A stretch of 64,000 nucleotides of DNA, taken from contig NZ_LUHJ01000014.1 of assembly GCF_001597745.1 (NCBI RefSeq), positions 1-64,000 on the forward strand, given 5' to 3'. Shown here piece by piece: positions 26,351 through 38,705 of this stretch; position 1 is the stretch's first letter, and each line of letters opens with the position of its first letter. A program made the position numbers and the translations under genes. The DNA comes from Anabaena sp. 4-3 (GTDB lineage: Bacteria > Cyanobacteriota > Cyanobacteriia > Cyanobacteriales > Nostocaceae). The notes below the pieces were generated by a model that saw nothing but the letters and a program-made list of their open reading frames with translations, was not told where the DNA came from and searched no databases.

Positions 26351-26797
26351 ATGAATCAAAATAATTTATTGGCAACTTTGCAAGAAAATCACTTAATGCA
26401 AACAGAAGAACAAGTTACCAATTTTGAAAATGCTTTAGCCGAACTAGCTGAAAATGCTGATGAAAATAATTTATCTGCATATCATCTAATTTTAGACGAC
26501 CAATGTCAACAGCCAGAAGTGATGTTTAGCTTAATTCATTTTCTGGAATCTTTTGATATGGAAAAACAAATTACAGCATTTATTAATGTTGTTCCTCAAT
26601 TAATGATAACTGCTCCTGAATGGACAAGAATGATTCACCACCGAATTTTAAATGATGATTCGGCGTGTCAAGTTTATCAAAATCTATTACACTCAGCTAA
26701 TTTAAAAACTCCTCATTTTCTCTACCATCTTTTGGAAGAAAGTATTGTAAACCAACTTAAAGCTAAAGAAAGCTCATTAAGCATCAAAAATAAATAA
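26351..26797 (+). CDS. Imm30-like immunity protein
   Basis: A 148-residue protein from ATG 26351 (MNQNNLLATLQENHLMQTEE); an upstream start at 26330 adds seven unlikely residues. It is all-helical and contains FENALAELAENADENN, PEVMFSLIHFLESFD and TAPEWTRMIHHRILNDD, which match my memory of the Imm30 family of polymorphic-toxin immunity proteins. Such proteins protect against toxin domains delivered by neighbouring cells. No matching toxin gene is adjacent, so it may be an orphan immunity gene, kept like the nearby barstar. The assignment is by eye and only moderately secure. Confidence 0.6.
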   Translation: MNQNNLLATLQENHLMQTEEQVTNFENALAELAENADENNLSAYHLILDDQCQQPEVMFSLIHFLESFDMEKQITAFINVVPQLMITAPEWTRMIHHRILNDDSACQVYQNLLHSANLKTPHFLYHLLEESIVNQLKAKESSLSIKNK

Positions 26798-26866
26798 TAT
26801 TTTATATTTAGAACCCTTTATTTGAGATAAGATACGTAAAACCTAGATTCAGGAGTTTTAAAAAAT

Positions 26867-27187
26867 ATGCAAGTAACAATTGATTTACCAGATAAGTTAA
26901 CAGAGAAAGTTCTCAATAAATGGGTTGATTTACCGCAAACAATCCTCAATAATCTTGTGTTGGAAGCATTTCGAGAAGGGTTAATTAATTTTGATGAATT
27001 AAAAGATTTACTAAATTTTACTTCTGATGCTGAACTCAAGGAATTTTTGAAACAAAAAAATATTCTGCATTCGGCAGGTTTACTTAATTTATATGGTGCT
27101 TGTGCTGATATTGATTTTGCAACGGATGAACTAGGGATTTCTCCTGATACAGATGATGATTTAATTGGGGTTTTTAATGAAGAATAA
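26867..27187 (+). CDS. VapB-like antitoxin of a PIN toxin
   Basis: A 106-residue protein with the N-terminal strand MQVTIDLPDKLTEKVL typical of ribbon-helix-helix or UPF0175-type antitoxins, followed by helices (LEAFREGLINFDELKDLL) and an acidic C-terminal tail that would wrap the toxin. Its last codons overlap the start of the PIN toxin gene by 11 nt, the usual antitoxin-toxin arrangement with translational coupling. The exact antitoxin family is uncertain. Confidence 0.75.
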   Translation: MQVTIDLPDKLTEKVLNKWVDLPQTILNNLVLEAFREGLINFDELKDLLNFTSDAELKEFLKQKNILHSAGLLNLYGACADIDFATDELGISPDTDDDLIGVFNEE

Positions 27188-27593
27188 TACTTTAATCTAT
27201 TTACTAGATACTAATGTTTGTATCATGTATCTCAAGGGTAAATCTCCTAGCATTAATCATCATCTTGATAAGTTAGAACCTGAAAAAATTGCGGTGTGTT
27301 CTGTAGTCAAGGCTGAGTTATTCTATGGTTCTATGCGTAGTAATAATCCTCAAAAGGCTATAACCGTACAAAAAATGTTTATAGAACAGTTTGTTTCTTT
27401 ACCTTTTGATGATTACTGTGCTGAATTTTATGGCAATATTCGGGCTGATTTAACAAATGCTGGCACTCCTATTAGTTCAAATGATATACAAATAGCTTCT
27501 ATTGCTTTGGTGAACAATTTGATTTTAGTGACTCACAATGTCAGGGAATTTAGTCGAGTTACAGGGTTAAGAATTGAAGATTGGGAAGGGTAA
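27177..27593 (+). CDS. vapC: VapC-like PIN domain ribonuclease toxin
   Basis: A 138-residue full-length PIN toxin from ATG 27177. Acidic active-site residues are visible: D11 in YLLDTN, E in VKAELFYGS, D in SSNDIQIAS, and the VTHN-REF segment followed by LRIEDW at the end. These enzymes cleave RNA (often tRNA or rRNA) when freed from their antitoxin. The frame could start at 27165, but the ATG inside the antitoxin gene gives the standard N-terminus. It forms a bicistronic unit with the antitoxin at 26867. Confidence 0.88.
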   Translation: MKNNTLIYLLDTNVCIMYLKGKSPSINHHLDKLEPEKIAVCSVVKAELFYGSMRSNNPQKAITVQKMFIEQFVSLPFDDYCAEFYGNIRADLTNAGTPISSNDIQIASIALVNNLILVTHNVREFSRVTGLRIEDWEG

Positions 27594-31661
<4,068 letters not shown>

Positions 31662-32057
31662 ATTCCTTGAGTTCCGAGATAGGGGACTAGGAACTAGGGA
31701 CTAGGGACTAGGGACTGGGAAACTTACCCAGTAACCCATCCCCAAGACCCAGTACCAAATCCCCAGTTTTGCCGTGACAACTGTGGGAATCACGGTTAAA
31801 CTGAAACGAATGTTACAAAGTATTAAGAGCAGTCATAAATGCTCAACAGAATGCCGGAGAATATTTTGCGTAAGGTAGCTGAGTTTAAAGGCTTGTTTAG
31901 TTGTGTGAACTAACGCCTACTTGTATGCTGATGACAATAGCAGTTACTTCAGTGAACTGTTGTGTCAAAAACGCGAGAGAATAATCTCAGCAACCAATTT
32001 AAAGTCGCACCAGTTTAATCAAAACCTGGTTTTATTTCGTACTGGAGGAATCCATTA
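31662..32057 (+). promoter_or_regulatory. apcE-apcA spacer with apcA leader and short repeats
   Basis: 396 nt. It begins with GGGACTAGGGACTAGG repeats (31688-31720) and a related C-rich segment, then a leader of more than 200 nt ahead of apcA with GGAGG 8 nt before the ATG (32044-32048). Such long apcA leaders are usual and strong apcA promoters lie here in related species; I cannot place the start site. Confidence 0.55.
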
Positions 32058-32543
32058 ATGAGTATCGTCACGAAGTCCATCGTGAATGCTGATGCAGAAG
32101 CCCGCTACCTCAGCCCTGGCGAATTAGATCGGATCAAGAGCTTTGTTGCTGGTGGTCAACAACGCCTACGCATCGCTCAAGTTTTGACCGACAACCGCGA
32201 GCGCATCGTTAAGCAAGCTGGCGACCAACTGTTCCAAAAACGTCCTGACGTTGTTTCTCCTGGTGGAAACGCTTACGGTAAAGAAATGACCGCTACCTGC
32301 CTGCGTGACCTAGACTACTACCTCCGCCTGATCACCTACGGAATCGTTGCTGGTGACGTTACCCCCATCGAAGAAATCGGTATCGTTGGCGTTCGCGAAA
32401 TGTACAAATCCCTCGGTACTCCCATCGATGCAGTAGCTGGTGGCGTTGCTGCTATGAAGAACGTTGCTGCTGGCATGCTGTCTGCTGAAGACGCATCTGA
32501 AGCTGGTGCTTACTTCGACTACGTTGTTGGTGCAATGCAGTAG
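32058..32543 (+). CDS. apcA: Allophycocyanin alpha subunit
   Basis: A 161-residue phycobiliprotein of the phycobilisome core. Phycocyanobilin attaches to Cys81 in [15 protein letters not shown]. With ApcB it builds the trimeric discs of the core cylinders that pass energy to photosystem II/I. Start [20 protein letters not shown] is canonical and preceded by a strong GGAGG. Codon use is strongly biased to C-ending codons, as expected for one of the most abundant proteins in the cell. Confidence 0.99.
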   Translation: MSIVTKSIVNADAEARYLSPGELDRIKSFVAGGQQRLRIAQVLTDNRERIVKQAGDQLFQKRPDVVSPGGNAYGKEMTATCLRDLDYYLRLITYGIVAGDVTPIEEIGIVGVREMYKSLGTPIDAVAGGVAAMKNVAAGMLSAEDASEAGAYFDYVVGAMQ

Positions 32544-32611
32544 GTCGAAGCTGTTTCCACGGCACGAACTGAAATCTATTGCAATAAGGTTGGACATAAG
32601 GAAATAACAAC

Positions 32612-33097
32612 ATGCAAGACGCTATTACCTCTGTAATTAACTCCTCTGACGTTCAAGGTAAGTACCTTGACACCGCAGCTTTAGAAAAACTCAAAGGCTA
32701 CTTCGCTACAGGCGAACTGCGTGTACGTGCTGCTACCACCATCAGTGCTAACGCAGCTGCGATCGTTAAAGAAGCTGTAGCTAAATCCTTGTTGTACTCT
32801 GATATCACCCGTCCCGGTGGTAACATGTACACCACCCGCCGCTACGCTGCTTGTATCCGTGACTTGGATTACTACCTCCGTTACGCTACCTACGCTATGC
32901 TAGCTGGCGATCCTTCCATCCTGGATGAGCGCGTACTCAATGGTTTGAAAGAAACCTACAACTCCTTGGGTGTACCCATCGGTGCTACCGTTCAAGCTAT
33001 CCAAGCAATGAAAGAAGTAACCGCTAGCTTGGTAGGCCCCGACGCTGGTAAAGAAATGGGTGTTTACTTCGACTACATCTCCTCTGGCTTGAGCTAA
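32612..33097 (+). CDS. apcB: Allophycocyanin beta subunit
   Basis: A 161-residue core phycobiliprotein. Phycocyanobilin binds Cys81 in [13 protein letters not shown], and Asn71 in RPGGNMYT is the residue usually methylated in beta subunits to tune energy transfer. It is 68 nt downstream of apcA and certainly cotranscribed. A strong long-range hairpin follows (33139-33239) before apcC. Confidence 0.99.
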   Translation: MQDAITSVINSSDVQGKYLDTAALEKLKGYFATGELRVRAATTISANAAAIVKEAVAKSLLYSDITRPGGNMYTTRRYAACIRDLDYYLRYATYAMLAGDPSILDERVLNGLKETYNSLGVPIGATVQAIQAMKEVTASLVGPDAGKEMGVYFDYISSGLS

Positions 33098-33138
33098 GAG
33101 CTAATTGCACTTAAGTTGTTAGGTGCGGCTTTATTAAG

Positions 33139-33239
33139 GTCTGGAAATCAACCGTGAGTGCTAGAACGTCTAGTGGCTTATCAAACTAAAATTTAGTTAT
33201 GAGTGTTAGGTGTCTAGTATTGATGTTTGATTTCCAGAC
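33139..33239 (+). promoter_or_regulatory. Long-range hairpin between apcB and apcC
   Basis: GTCTGGAAATCAA (33139-33151) pairs perfectly over 13 bp with TTGATTTCCAGAC (33227-33239), enclosing about 75 nt that contains a smaller ACTAAAATTTAGT palindrome and a CTAGAACGTCTAG element. It is well placed to end or process most apcAB transcripts so that the small linker apcC is made in lower amounts. No strong U-run follows, so processing or mRNA stabilisation is equally possible. Confidence 0.65.
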
Positions 33240-33333
33240 TGGGAGAGATTATTAAATATCTGGGTAAAATACATAACTCCCGTTTTTTTTTGAAATAAAA
33301 AAGTTTTTCCATTTATCATAGGAGATTCAACTA

Positions 33334-33540
33334 ATGGCGCGGTTATTTAAAGTTACAGCTTGCGTTCCTAGCCAAACCCGCATTCGTACCCAACGCGAAT
33401 TACAAAACACCTACTTTACTAAGCTGGTTCCCTACGAAAACTGGTTCCGCGAACAACAAAGAATTCAAAAAATGGGCGGCAAAATCGTTAAAGTGGAATT
33501 GGCAACTGGTAAGCAAGGGCTTAATGCTGGTTTGCTGTAA
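33334..33540 (+). CDS. apcC: Phycobilisome core small linker (L-C 7.8)
   Basis: A 68-residue basic linker that caps allophycocyanin trimers at the ends of the core cylinders. Sequence features are MARLFKVTACVPSQTRIRTQ and IVKVELATGKQGLNAGL, a compact CpcD-like fold. An in-frame ATG preceded by GGAGATT marks the start. A clear terminator follows at 33578-33610, closing the apc cluster. Confidence 0.98.
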   Translation: MARLFKVTACVPSQTRIRTQRELQNTYFTKLVPYENWFREQQRIQKMGGKIVKVELATGKQGLNAGLL

Positions 33541-33577
33541 TTGCTATGAGTTGAAAATTATTATAGAAAGCTATACA

Positions 33578-33610
33578 AAGAGGTCTGATTTAGACCTCTT
33601 TGTTTTTTTG
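33578..33610 (+). terminator. Terminator of the apc cluster
   Basis: Stem CAAAGAGGTCT/AGACCTCTTTG with loop GATTT followed by T7, a textbook intrinsic terminator 38 nt after apcC. Confidence 0.9.
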
Positions 33611-33954
33611 TTATTAAACGCAGATAAACGCAGATGAACGCAGATGAATTTATGTTTTATTTTGCACTATTCTTATACCGTTTCTTGATGTAGCTTGCGT
33701 GGCGTAGCGTTGTAGAGACTTTGCATGCAACGTCTCTACATCATTGATTTGATGCAACTTCGTAGAGAATTGGTATTAATCAGAACAGGCGATGCACTGC
33801 CCACAACGTAAAACTACAGCTTTGAGAAATTTCCAGGCAATGCCCACCCTACAAAAATTATCATCAAGGAATAGGTGCAATCTGCTATGAATTTTGGTGC
33901 GTGACGGCGAATGTGGAAATTTTCCCATGAATCAAGTGAAATTTTGAAATTACG
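33611..33954. repeat. Repeat-rich spacer after the apc cluster
   Basis: Tandem AACGCAGAT(A/G)A units at 33618-33648, a 28-nt palindrome at 33712-33739 (one mismatch to the one at 12499-12526), and a GGCGATGCACTGCCCAC / GGCAATGCCCACC pair around 33788-33850 related to the repeats at 12240-12364. No gene is visible. Confidence 0.7.
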
Positions 33955-35160
33955 ATGAAACGTCTTTTATTAATTACAGAAAGATTTGCGCCAGATTTGG
34001 GGGGAGTGGCTAGTAGTGCCACGCGACTGGTGAGAACATTATGTCAATTGGGTATAGAAACTGATGTTATTACTTGGAGTCGTTATTTACAACCGGGTGA
34101 GGTTTTACCGCCAGAGTCTTTAGATATTCAGCCTCGTGTTTATCGTGTGGGTTTATATCGCCATTGGGATATGACTATGCCCCATACTTTAAATTTTTTA
34201 GAGTGGCTGCATCAAACTTATAATTATGATGCTGTGTGGGGACATTATCTGTTTCCTAGTGGTTTTTTGGCGACTTGGTTCGCAAAACTTCAGGGAATAG
34301 CTAGCACTGTTAGTGCGCGTGGTAATGATGTTGACAGGGAAATGTTTCCGCCTGGAGATTTTGCCCGGTTACAATGGACGCTACAACACGCCAATGTGAT
34401 TACAGCCGTTAGTGGTGATATGGCGCGGAAGATGCGGCTACTGTGTGGGCGTGATGATGTGTTAGTTTTAAAAAACACGGTTGATACAGAAATCTTTTCC
34501 CCTGAAAATCAAACTTCCCAGAAACTCACGCCTGTTTCTGCTAGCGAGGAGGAGTTGACAGGGGATAATCTGCGGGATAGTTTGGGAATTGCTTCTGAGG
34601 AAGTGGTGCTGGGGTTTTGTGGGGAATTGCGGGAAAAGAAAGGGCAGCAGTTTTTACTGAATGCTTTAACAAGAGTTCGCCAGCAACAACCAGCTTGTCT
34701 GTTAATTATTGGCGAAGTTAGGACTTCTCAAGAATCTTTGTTGCAATTGTATGCAACTCATCAGCCAGAAGATGCCCAGCGAGTTATTGTTACTGGGCAT
34801 CTATCTAATTCTGAAAAAGTTGCTGCCCATCTGCGGTTGTGTGATGTTTATCTTCAGCCTTCTCTGTGGGAGGGTATGCCTAATGCACTATTAGAGGCGA
34901 TGGCTTGTGGTTGTTGTTGTATTGCTAGTGATGCGGGTGGGATTCCTGAGATGATTTCTCACGGTGAAAACGGGTTTTTGTTGTCTCGTTCCCATCTACA
35001 TAAGTTGGGTGAGGCTGTTTTGGAATGTTTGGCAATGCCGTTAGGGGAAAAAAGGAGAATTCAGGAAGCAGCACGCGATCGCATCTTAACTGCCCATTCT
35101 ATCACTCAAGAACTACAACAACTTCAAACTGTCATCGACCGCTTAATCCCTAACTCTTGA
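33955..35160 (+). CDS. Family 4 glycosyltransferase
   Basis: A 401-residue GT-B fold enzyme. The N-terminal domain begins RLLLITERFAPDLGGVASSA, the glycine-rich acceptor loop of GT4 enzymes; VSARGNDVDREMF and ITAVSGDMARKM lie in mid-protein; the nucleotide-sugar domain has LGFCGELREKKGQQFLLNAL and the EX7E region SLWEGMPNALLEAMACG. It likely transfers a sugar from a nucleotide donor to an extracellular glycan or lipid precursor; donor and acceptor are unknown. Its 3' end overlaps the convergent glycosyltransferase gene by 37 nt. Confidence 0.88.
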   Translation: MKRLLLITERFAPDLGGVASSATRLVRTLCQLGIETDVITWSRYLQPGEVLPPESLDIQPRVYRVGLYRHWDMTMPHTLNFLEWLHQTYNYDAVWGHYLFPSGFLATWFAKLQGIASTVSARGNDVDREMFPPGDFARLQWTLQHANVITAVSGDMARKMRLLCGRDDVLVLKNTVDTEIFSPENQTSQKLTPVSASEEELTGDNLRDSLGIASEEVVLGFCGELREKKGQQFLLNALTRVRQQQPACLLIIGEVRTSQESLLQLYATHQPEDAQRVIVTGHLSNSEKVAAHLRLCDVYLQPSLWEGMPNALLEAMACGCCCIASDAGGIPEMISHGENGFLLSRSHLHKLGEAVLECLAMPLGEKRRIQEAARDRILTAHSITQELQQLQTVIDRLIPNS

Positions 35161-36323
35161 TAAGCAGCAACTAAAGCCTCACCAGCCCGTCGCCAAGTAT
35201 AATACTCTTCAATTCGCTGACGGGCATTAATGGCTAATTGAGTTGCTAATTCCCTCTGATTTTGCAAGCGTAACACGGCATCTTTAATTGCTTTAGCTGA
35301 ACCGGGTTTAACTAATAAAAAATCAACTCCATCTTCTCCTAACTCCCTCACCACCTGTAAATCACTAGCAATTACTGGTGTTCCTGTTGCCATACCTTCT
35401 AAAATCTTCAAAGGACAACAACCTTGAATTAAATTGCGATCGCTTGCTGTGAGAGGGGCTAAAATCACATCTGAGTTATGAATATATGTCACCAATTGTT
35501 TTTGTGAAATTGGTTCTAAAACAGTCAGATTTTCTGCCACTCCTAACTTTAACGCCAGTTGTTTTAAATTTTTAATCTGATACTCTCTGGCTTGCCCAAT
35601 TACTGTTAAATTAGCCGGAAAATCTCGATTTATCAACCCTAAAGCTTCAATAGCTAATTTTACACCCTGCCAGGATGAAAGTGTACCAAAATATAACATT
35701 TGTAAAGGTACATTGACAATATTACGCTTACTTAATTCATAACTAAATACATCTAAATCCACACCATTAGGAATCACTCTAATTTTATCTGTGGGAATGT
35801 TTCTGATTTGGTGCAAATACTCAGCAGTTACTCCACTAGGCGTGACGATTAAATCTGCTGCTGTTAAACAAACTTGTTCTTGGGAATGTAATTTATGTAA
35901 AAGTTCTCTGTCATCCACAACCGCAGGATAACGATACTTTAACTCGATGGAAGGTAAACCATTGACTTCAAAAATTAACTTGTCACAATATTGCTTTTTG
36001 TTAAGGGCAATGACTAAGCCTTCGTAAATTGAGCGAATATGTATAGCATCAAATCGCTTTCCTTCCAACCATCCACGCAACAGACGACGAAAGTACAAAA
36101 CTCGCTGAATTAAATTTTCACCCAAAGCTGGCAACATGGTTTGCATAACTTGTGGATGAATGTGGTGATAATTTATTAGTTCGGCTGTAGGAGAAACTGT
36201 TAATAAATGTATATCACCAAAAGCTGCTGCTAAAGCTTGAGAAAAAGCCTCAATATGGATAGCAGCACCCTTTGGTGCGGGTACGGTATCAAAGGAAATA
36301 TACGCTATTTTTGATTGATTCAT
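35124..36323 (-). CDS. Family 4 glycosyltransferase
   Basis: A 399-residue GT-B enzyme. N-terminal ISFDTVPAPKGAAIHIEAFS is the acceptor-side loop; LIVTPSGVTAEYLHQ and RVIPNGVDLDVF are the inter-domain landmarks; LKILEGMATGTPVIASD is the donor-site E motif. Function as above, with unknown sugars. The gene converges with the GT at 33955-35160, and the two coding sequences overlap by 37 nt at their 3' ends, so their mRNAs are complementary there. Confidence 0.88.
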   Translation of the reverse strand: MNQSKIAYISFDTVPAPKGAAIHIEAFSQALAAAFGDIHLLTVSPTAELINYHHIHPQVMQTMLPALGENLIQRVLYFRRLLRGWLEGKRFDAIHIRSIYEGLVIALNKKQYCDKLIFEVNGLPSIELKYRYPAVVDDRELLHKLHSQEQVCLTAADLIVTPSGVTAEYLHQIRNIPTDKIRVIPNGVDLDVFSYELSKRNIVNVPLQMLYFGTLSSWQGVKLAIEALGLINRDFPANLTVIGQAREYQIKNLKQLALKLGVAENLTVLEPISQKQLVTYIHNSDVILAPLTASDRNLIQGCCPLKILEGMATGTPVIASDLQVVRELGEDGVDFLLVKPGSAKAIKDAVLRLQNQRELATQLAINARQRIEEYYTWRRAGEALVAAYQELGIKRSMTV

Positions 36324-36464
36324 AAAAGTTTAATCTCGTTGACACTTAATTTTTTGTTTGGTATACTGGCGGCGTTTTATACCGTTTTGATGTCAAAAAT
36401 ATTGTTACAAAAATCAGCATTGTTGCAAAAAATTAAGCAATTGAGTTAATGGACTTAAGATAAT

Positions 36465-37367
36465 ATGCCCATTGAATTAGAGAAATTTCGCAAAGAATTA
36501 ATTTATGAAGAGACTGCACCAATTACAGTGATTACCACTGATTTGGATGATTTGTCAGCCCTTGATAAACTGGCAGAGTTAAAACAACAGAAGTATGGTT
36601 CAACAGCACTTTACTATTTTTTAGGGTTATTAACCTTAAGTGTTCTGACTTTTATTGTATTTAGTTTTGGCATCGAAAAAGCATTTATTAATATAGCTGT
36701 TGTTGTATTAATTACGGGCTGCATTGGTTTGGGTATTGCTTGGATTTATTACTTGAACATGAGTAATAAATATAAGAAATTGAATCTTAGTAATTATCGA
36801 TATGATTTAACTAAAAGTCTTTTGCAGATGCTAGCGAGAGATATGGATGAAACAGCTTCCATATATGTCAGGCTAAGTTTCAAGAAAACTGAGAGAGATG
36901 ATAATAAAAACAATACAATACCACACCCTTACAAATTTGGATTTAAAATAGATATTTATGAAAATGAATGGTTAAAAATTAAAGGTAGTTTTTTAGATAA
37001 GACTCGATTTTTCTTAAATACTAATGAAGTTTGTAAAAAACAATATGGCTATAAGCGTAGCCGGAGTGGCAAGAGTAAATACAAGTCGAAAGTTAAATCT
37101 TATGGTTTAGAAGTAAATTTAAGTTTAACTTATCCTCAGCGTCGCTACGGTGCAGTTAAAGGTTTAAAAAATGATGTAATTAAAGCTATAAAGCTACCAG
37201 CAGCATCAACGCTGAGAAGAATAAAAGTTACAGATAAGGTAATATATCTTCTCGTCAGAATTCCGCCTGAGTTTGCTGAAAATAAAGAGAAAGTTTACCA
37301 AACAATTACATCAATGTTTTTGAGTGTTTATCAGGTACTTAATTTAGCTAAAATGCTATCTAAATAA
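36465..37367 (+). CDS. Two-helix membrane protein of unknown function
   Basis: A 300-residue protein. Two adjacent membrane helices (about residues 48-68, ALYYFLGLLTLSVLTFIVFS, and 76-98, INIAVVVLITGCIGLGIAWI) separate a short N-terminal and a long basic C-terminal soluble domain (KQYGYKRSRSGKSKYKSK region). I do not recognise a family. It is followed after one nucleotide by a lipoprotein gene and then by an FHA-domain gene, so the three are likely an operon. Confidence 0.6.
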   Translation: MPIELEKFRKELIYEETAPITVITTDLDDLSALDKLAELKQQKYGSTALYYFLGLLTLSVLTFIVFSFGIEKAFINIAVVVLITGCIGLGIAWIYYLNMSNKYKKLNLSNYRYDLTKSLLQMLARDMDETASIYVRLSFKKTERDDNKNNTIPHPYKFGFKIDIYENEWLKIKGSFLDKTRFFLNTNEVCKKQYGYKRSRSGKSKYKSKVKSYGLEVNLSLTYPQRRYGAVKGLKNDVIKAIKLPAASTLRRIKVTDKVIYLLVRIPPEFAENKEKVYQTITSMFLSVYQVLNLAKMLSK

Positions 37368-37368
37368 T

Positions 37369-38037
37369 ATGACAAAACAACTTGTCAAATTTATCATTTG
37401 TTGCTTCTTGCTAACATCGATTTTTAGCTGTACTAACAATCAAGTTAATAATACGACATCTAGTAGCAATAACCAAGCAACAACAACTGTAGCTAGCGTT
37501 GCTGAAACTACAGAGAAAATTAAGTTTAAAACCGCAGGTGATACAGATTTATTTTCTCTGAAACAACAAGCTGATGGTTCAAAGTTAGTTGATGGCAATA
37601 ATCAGGAAATTGCCAGAATTAAAGCTGATAAATCGGGAAAGATTAAAATTAAAAATGCTCAAGAAAAAGTTTTAGGCTATGTAGTTAGTGCGCCAGGTGC
37701 TTGGATATTAAAAAATCCCGAACAAAATCAAGATTTATTTACTTTCAAACGTCAGAGTGATAGTGACTATCAATTAGAAGATGCAAATAAAAAATTAGTC
37801 TATAGAATTCAAAGCAGTCAGAATAGTTTAGAAATTGCAACACCTGATAAAAAGTTAGTTTATCAAGTAAAAATTAAAGATGGGAAAATGTCTTTAAGAA
37901 ATCCATCGGGAAGAACAATTTTCTCGACAAAATCAAGTATGTCTCCCATTGCGGTTGCTTGCTTTGGTTTAGATGCACTCACCCGCGAACAACAAGCAGC
38001 TTTAGCTTATGCTGTAAATTTAACAGGAGGTAAATAA
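37369..38037 (+). CDS. Predicted lipoprotein of unknown function
   Basis: A 222-residue protein. Signal peptide KFIICCFLLTSIFSC with lipobox ending at Cys21 predicts lipid attachment in a membrane. After a Ser/Asn/Thr-rich linker comes a repeated beta-type pattern (LFSLKQQADGSKLVD, LFTFKRQSDSDYQLED, VYQVKIKDGKMSLRN) resembling a small beta-solenoid or TUBBY-like barrel. The C-terminus (ALTREQQAALAYAVNLTG) is helical. It begins 1 nt after the upstream membrane-protein stop codon; cotranscription and a shared function are likely. Confidence 0.65.
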   Translation: MTKQLVKFIICCFLLTSIFSCTNNQVNNTTSSSNNQATTTVASVAETTEKIKFKTAGDTDLFSLKQQADGSKLVDGNNQEIARIKADKSGKIKIKNAQEKVLGYVVSAPGAWILKNPEQNQDLFTFKRQSDSDYQLEDANKKLVYRIQSSQNSLEIATPDKKLVYQVKIKDGKMSLRNPSGRTIFSTKSSMSPIAVACFGLDALTREQQAALAYAVNLTGGK

Positions 38038-38040
38038 ATT

Positions 38041-38652
38041 GTGCAGATTCAGCTAAATTGGATAGATCCGAATACAGGCGATCGCAGACAACCATTATTA
38101 CAGATACCCGTGGCAATTGGCAAAGAATTCGCAGCTATGCCACCAGAAATTAATCATCAACAAGTTTCTAGAATTGTCATTCAAGATGACTTAGTTGCAG
38201 CTTATCATGCTTTAATAACTTGGGAAAATCAAGAGTTAATTATTCTTGACCAAAATACAAGTAATGGCATTAAAATCAATGGTGTACAGTTAACCACTGC
38301 TAACTTGAAAGATGGCGATCGCATCCAAATTGGTAACTGTGAAATTATCATCAACTATACAGCGACGGCTTGGGTGTGCGATCGCATGGTAGGATTTTTG
38401 TTTAAACGTGCTTGTGGACGCACTGATACCACAGGTTGTCCTTACTGTCAACAGACTTACGAAGAAGACTACGCCTATTATTCTAACTATGGTGATTATC
38501 GCTATCAGTCTTGGAGTAGTGACTACTACTATAACCGCGATCGCTATAACTATGACCCTGAAACTGGTAATATAGACTTTACAGAAGCCGATGCTATCAG
38601 TTTAGAAACTGAAAGAGATAGCGATTTTGAACGCTACATGGGAGCAAGTTAA
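38041..38652 (+). CDS. FHA-domain protein with Cys/Tyr-rich C-terminal tail
   Basis: A 203-residue protein from GTG 38041, 3 nt after the lipoprotein stop. The FHA core is seen in VSRIVIQDDLVAAYHALITW, ILDQNTSNGIKINGV and LKDGDRIQIGNCEI; FHA domains bind phosphothreonine peptides. The canonical SRxH is altered (VAAYHALI), so binding may be weakened. The tail has ACGRTDTTGCPYCQ (three Cys, possible metal knuckle), then a Tyr-rich stretch (YYSNYGDYRYQSWSSDYYY). Third gene of the membrane protein/lipoprotein/FHA cassette. Confidence 0.75.
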   Translation: MQIQLNWIDPNTGDRRQPLLQIPVAIGKEFAAMPPEINHQQVSRIVIQDDLVAAYHALITWENQELIILDQNTSNGIKINGVQLTTANLKDGDRIQIGNCEIIINYTATAWVCDRMVGFLFKRACGRTDTTGCPYCQQTYEEDYAYYSNYGDYRYQSWSSDYYYNRDRYNYDPETGNIDFTEADAISLETERDSDFERYMGAS

Positions 38653-38705
38653 TTTAAAATCCCAAAGCCAGACAATCTTTACTAATGACTAATAACTAAT
38701 GACTT

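Noticed and set aside
38041-38652. Zinc ribbon transcription factor
   Set aside because: Only three Cys in ACGRTDTTGCPYC and an FHA core in front; a metal site is possible but not a DNA-binding ribbon.
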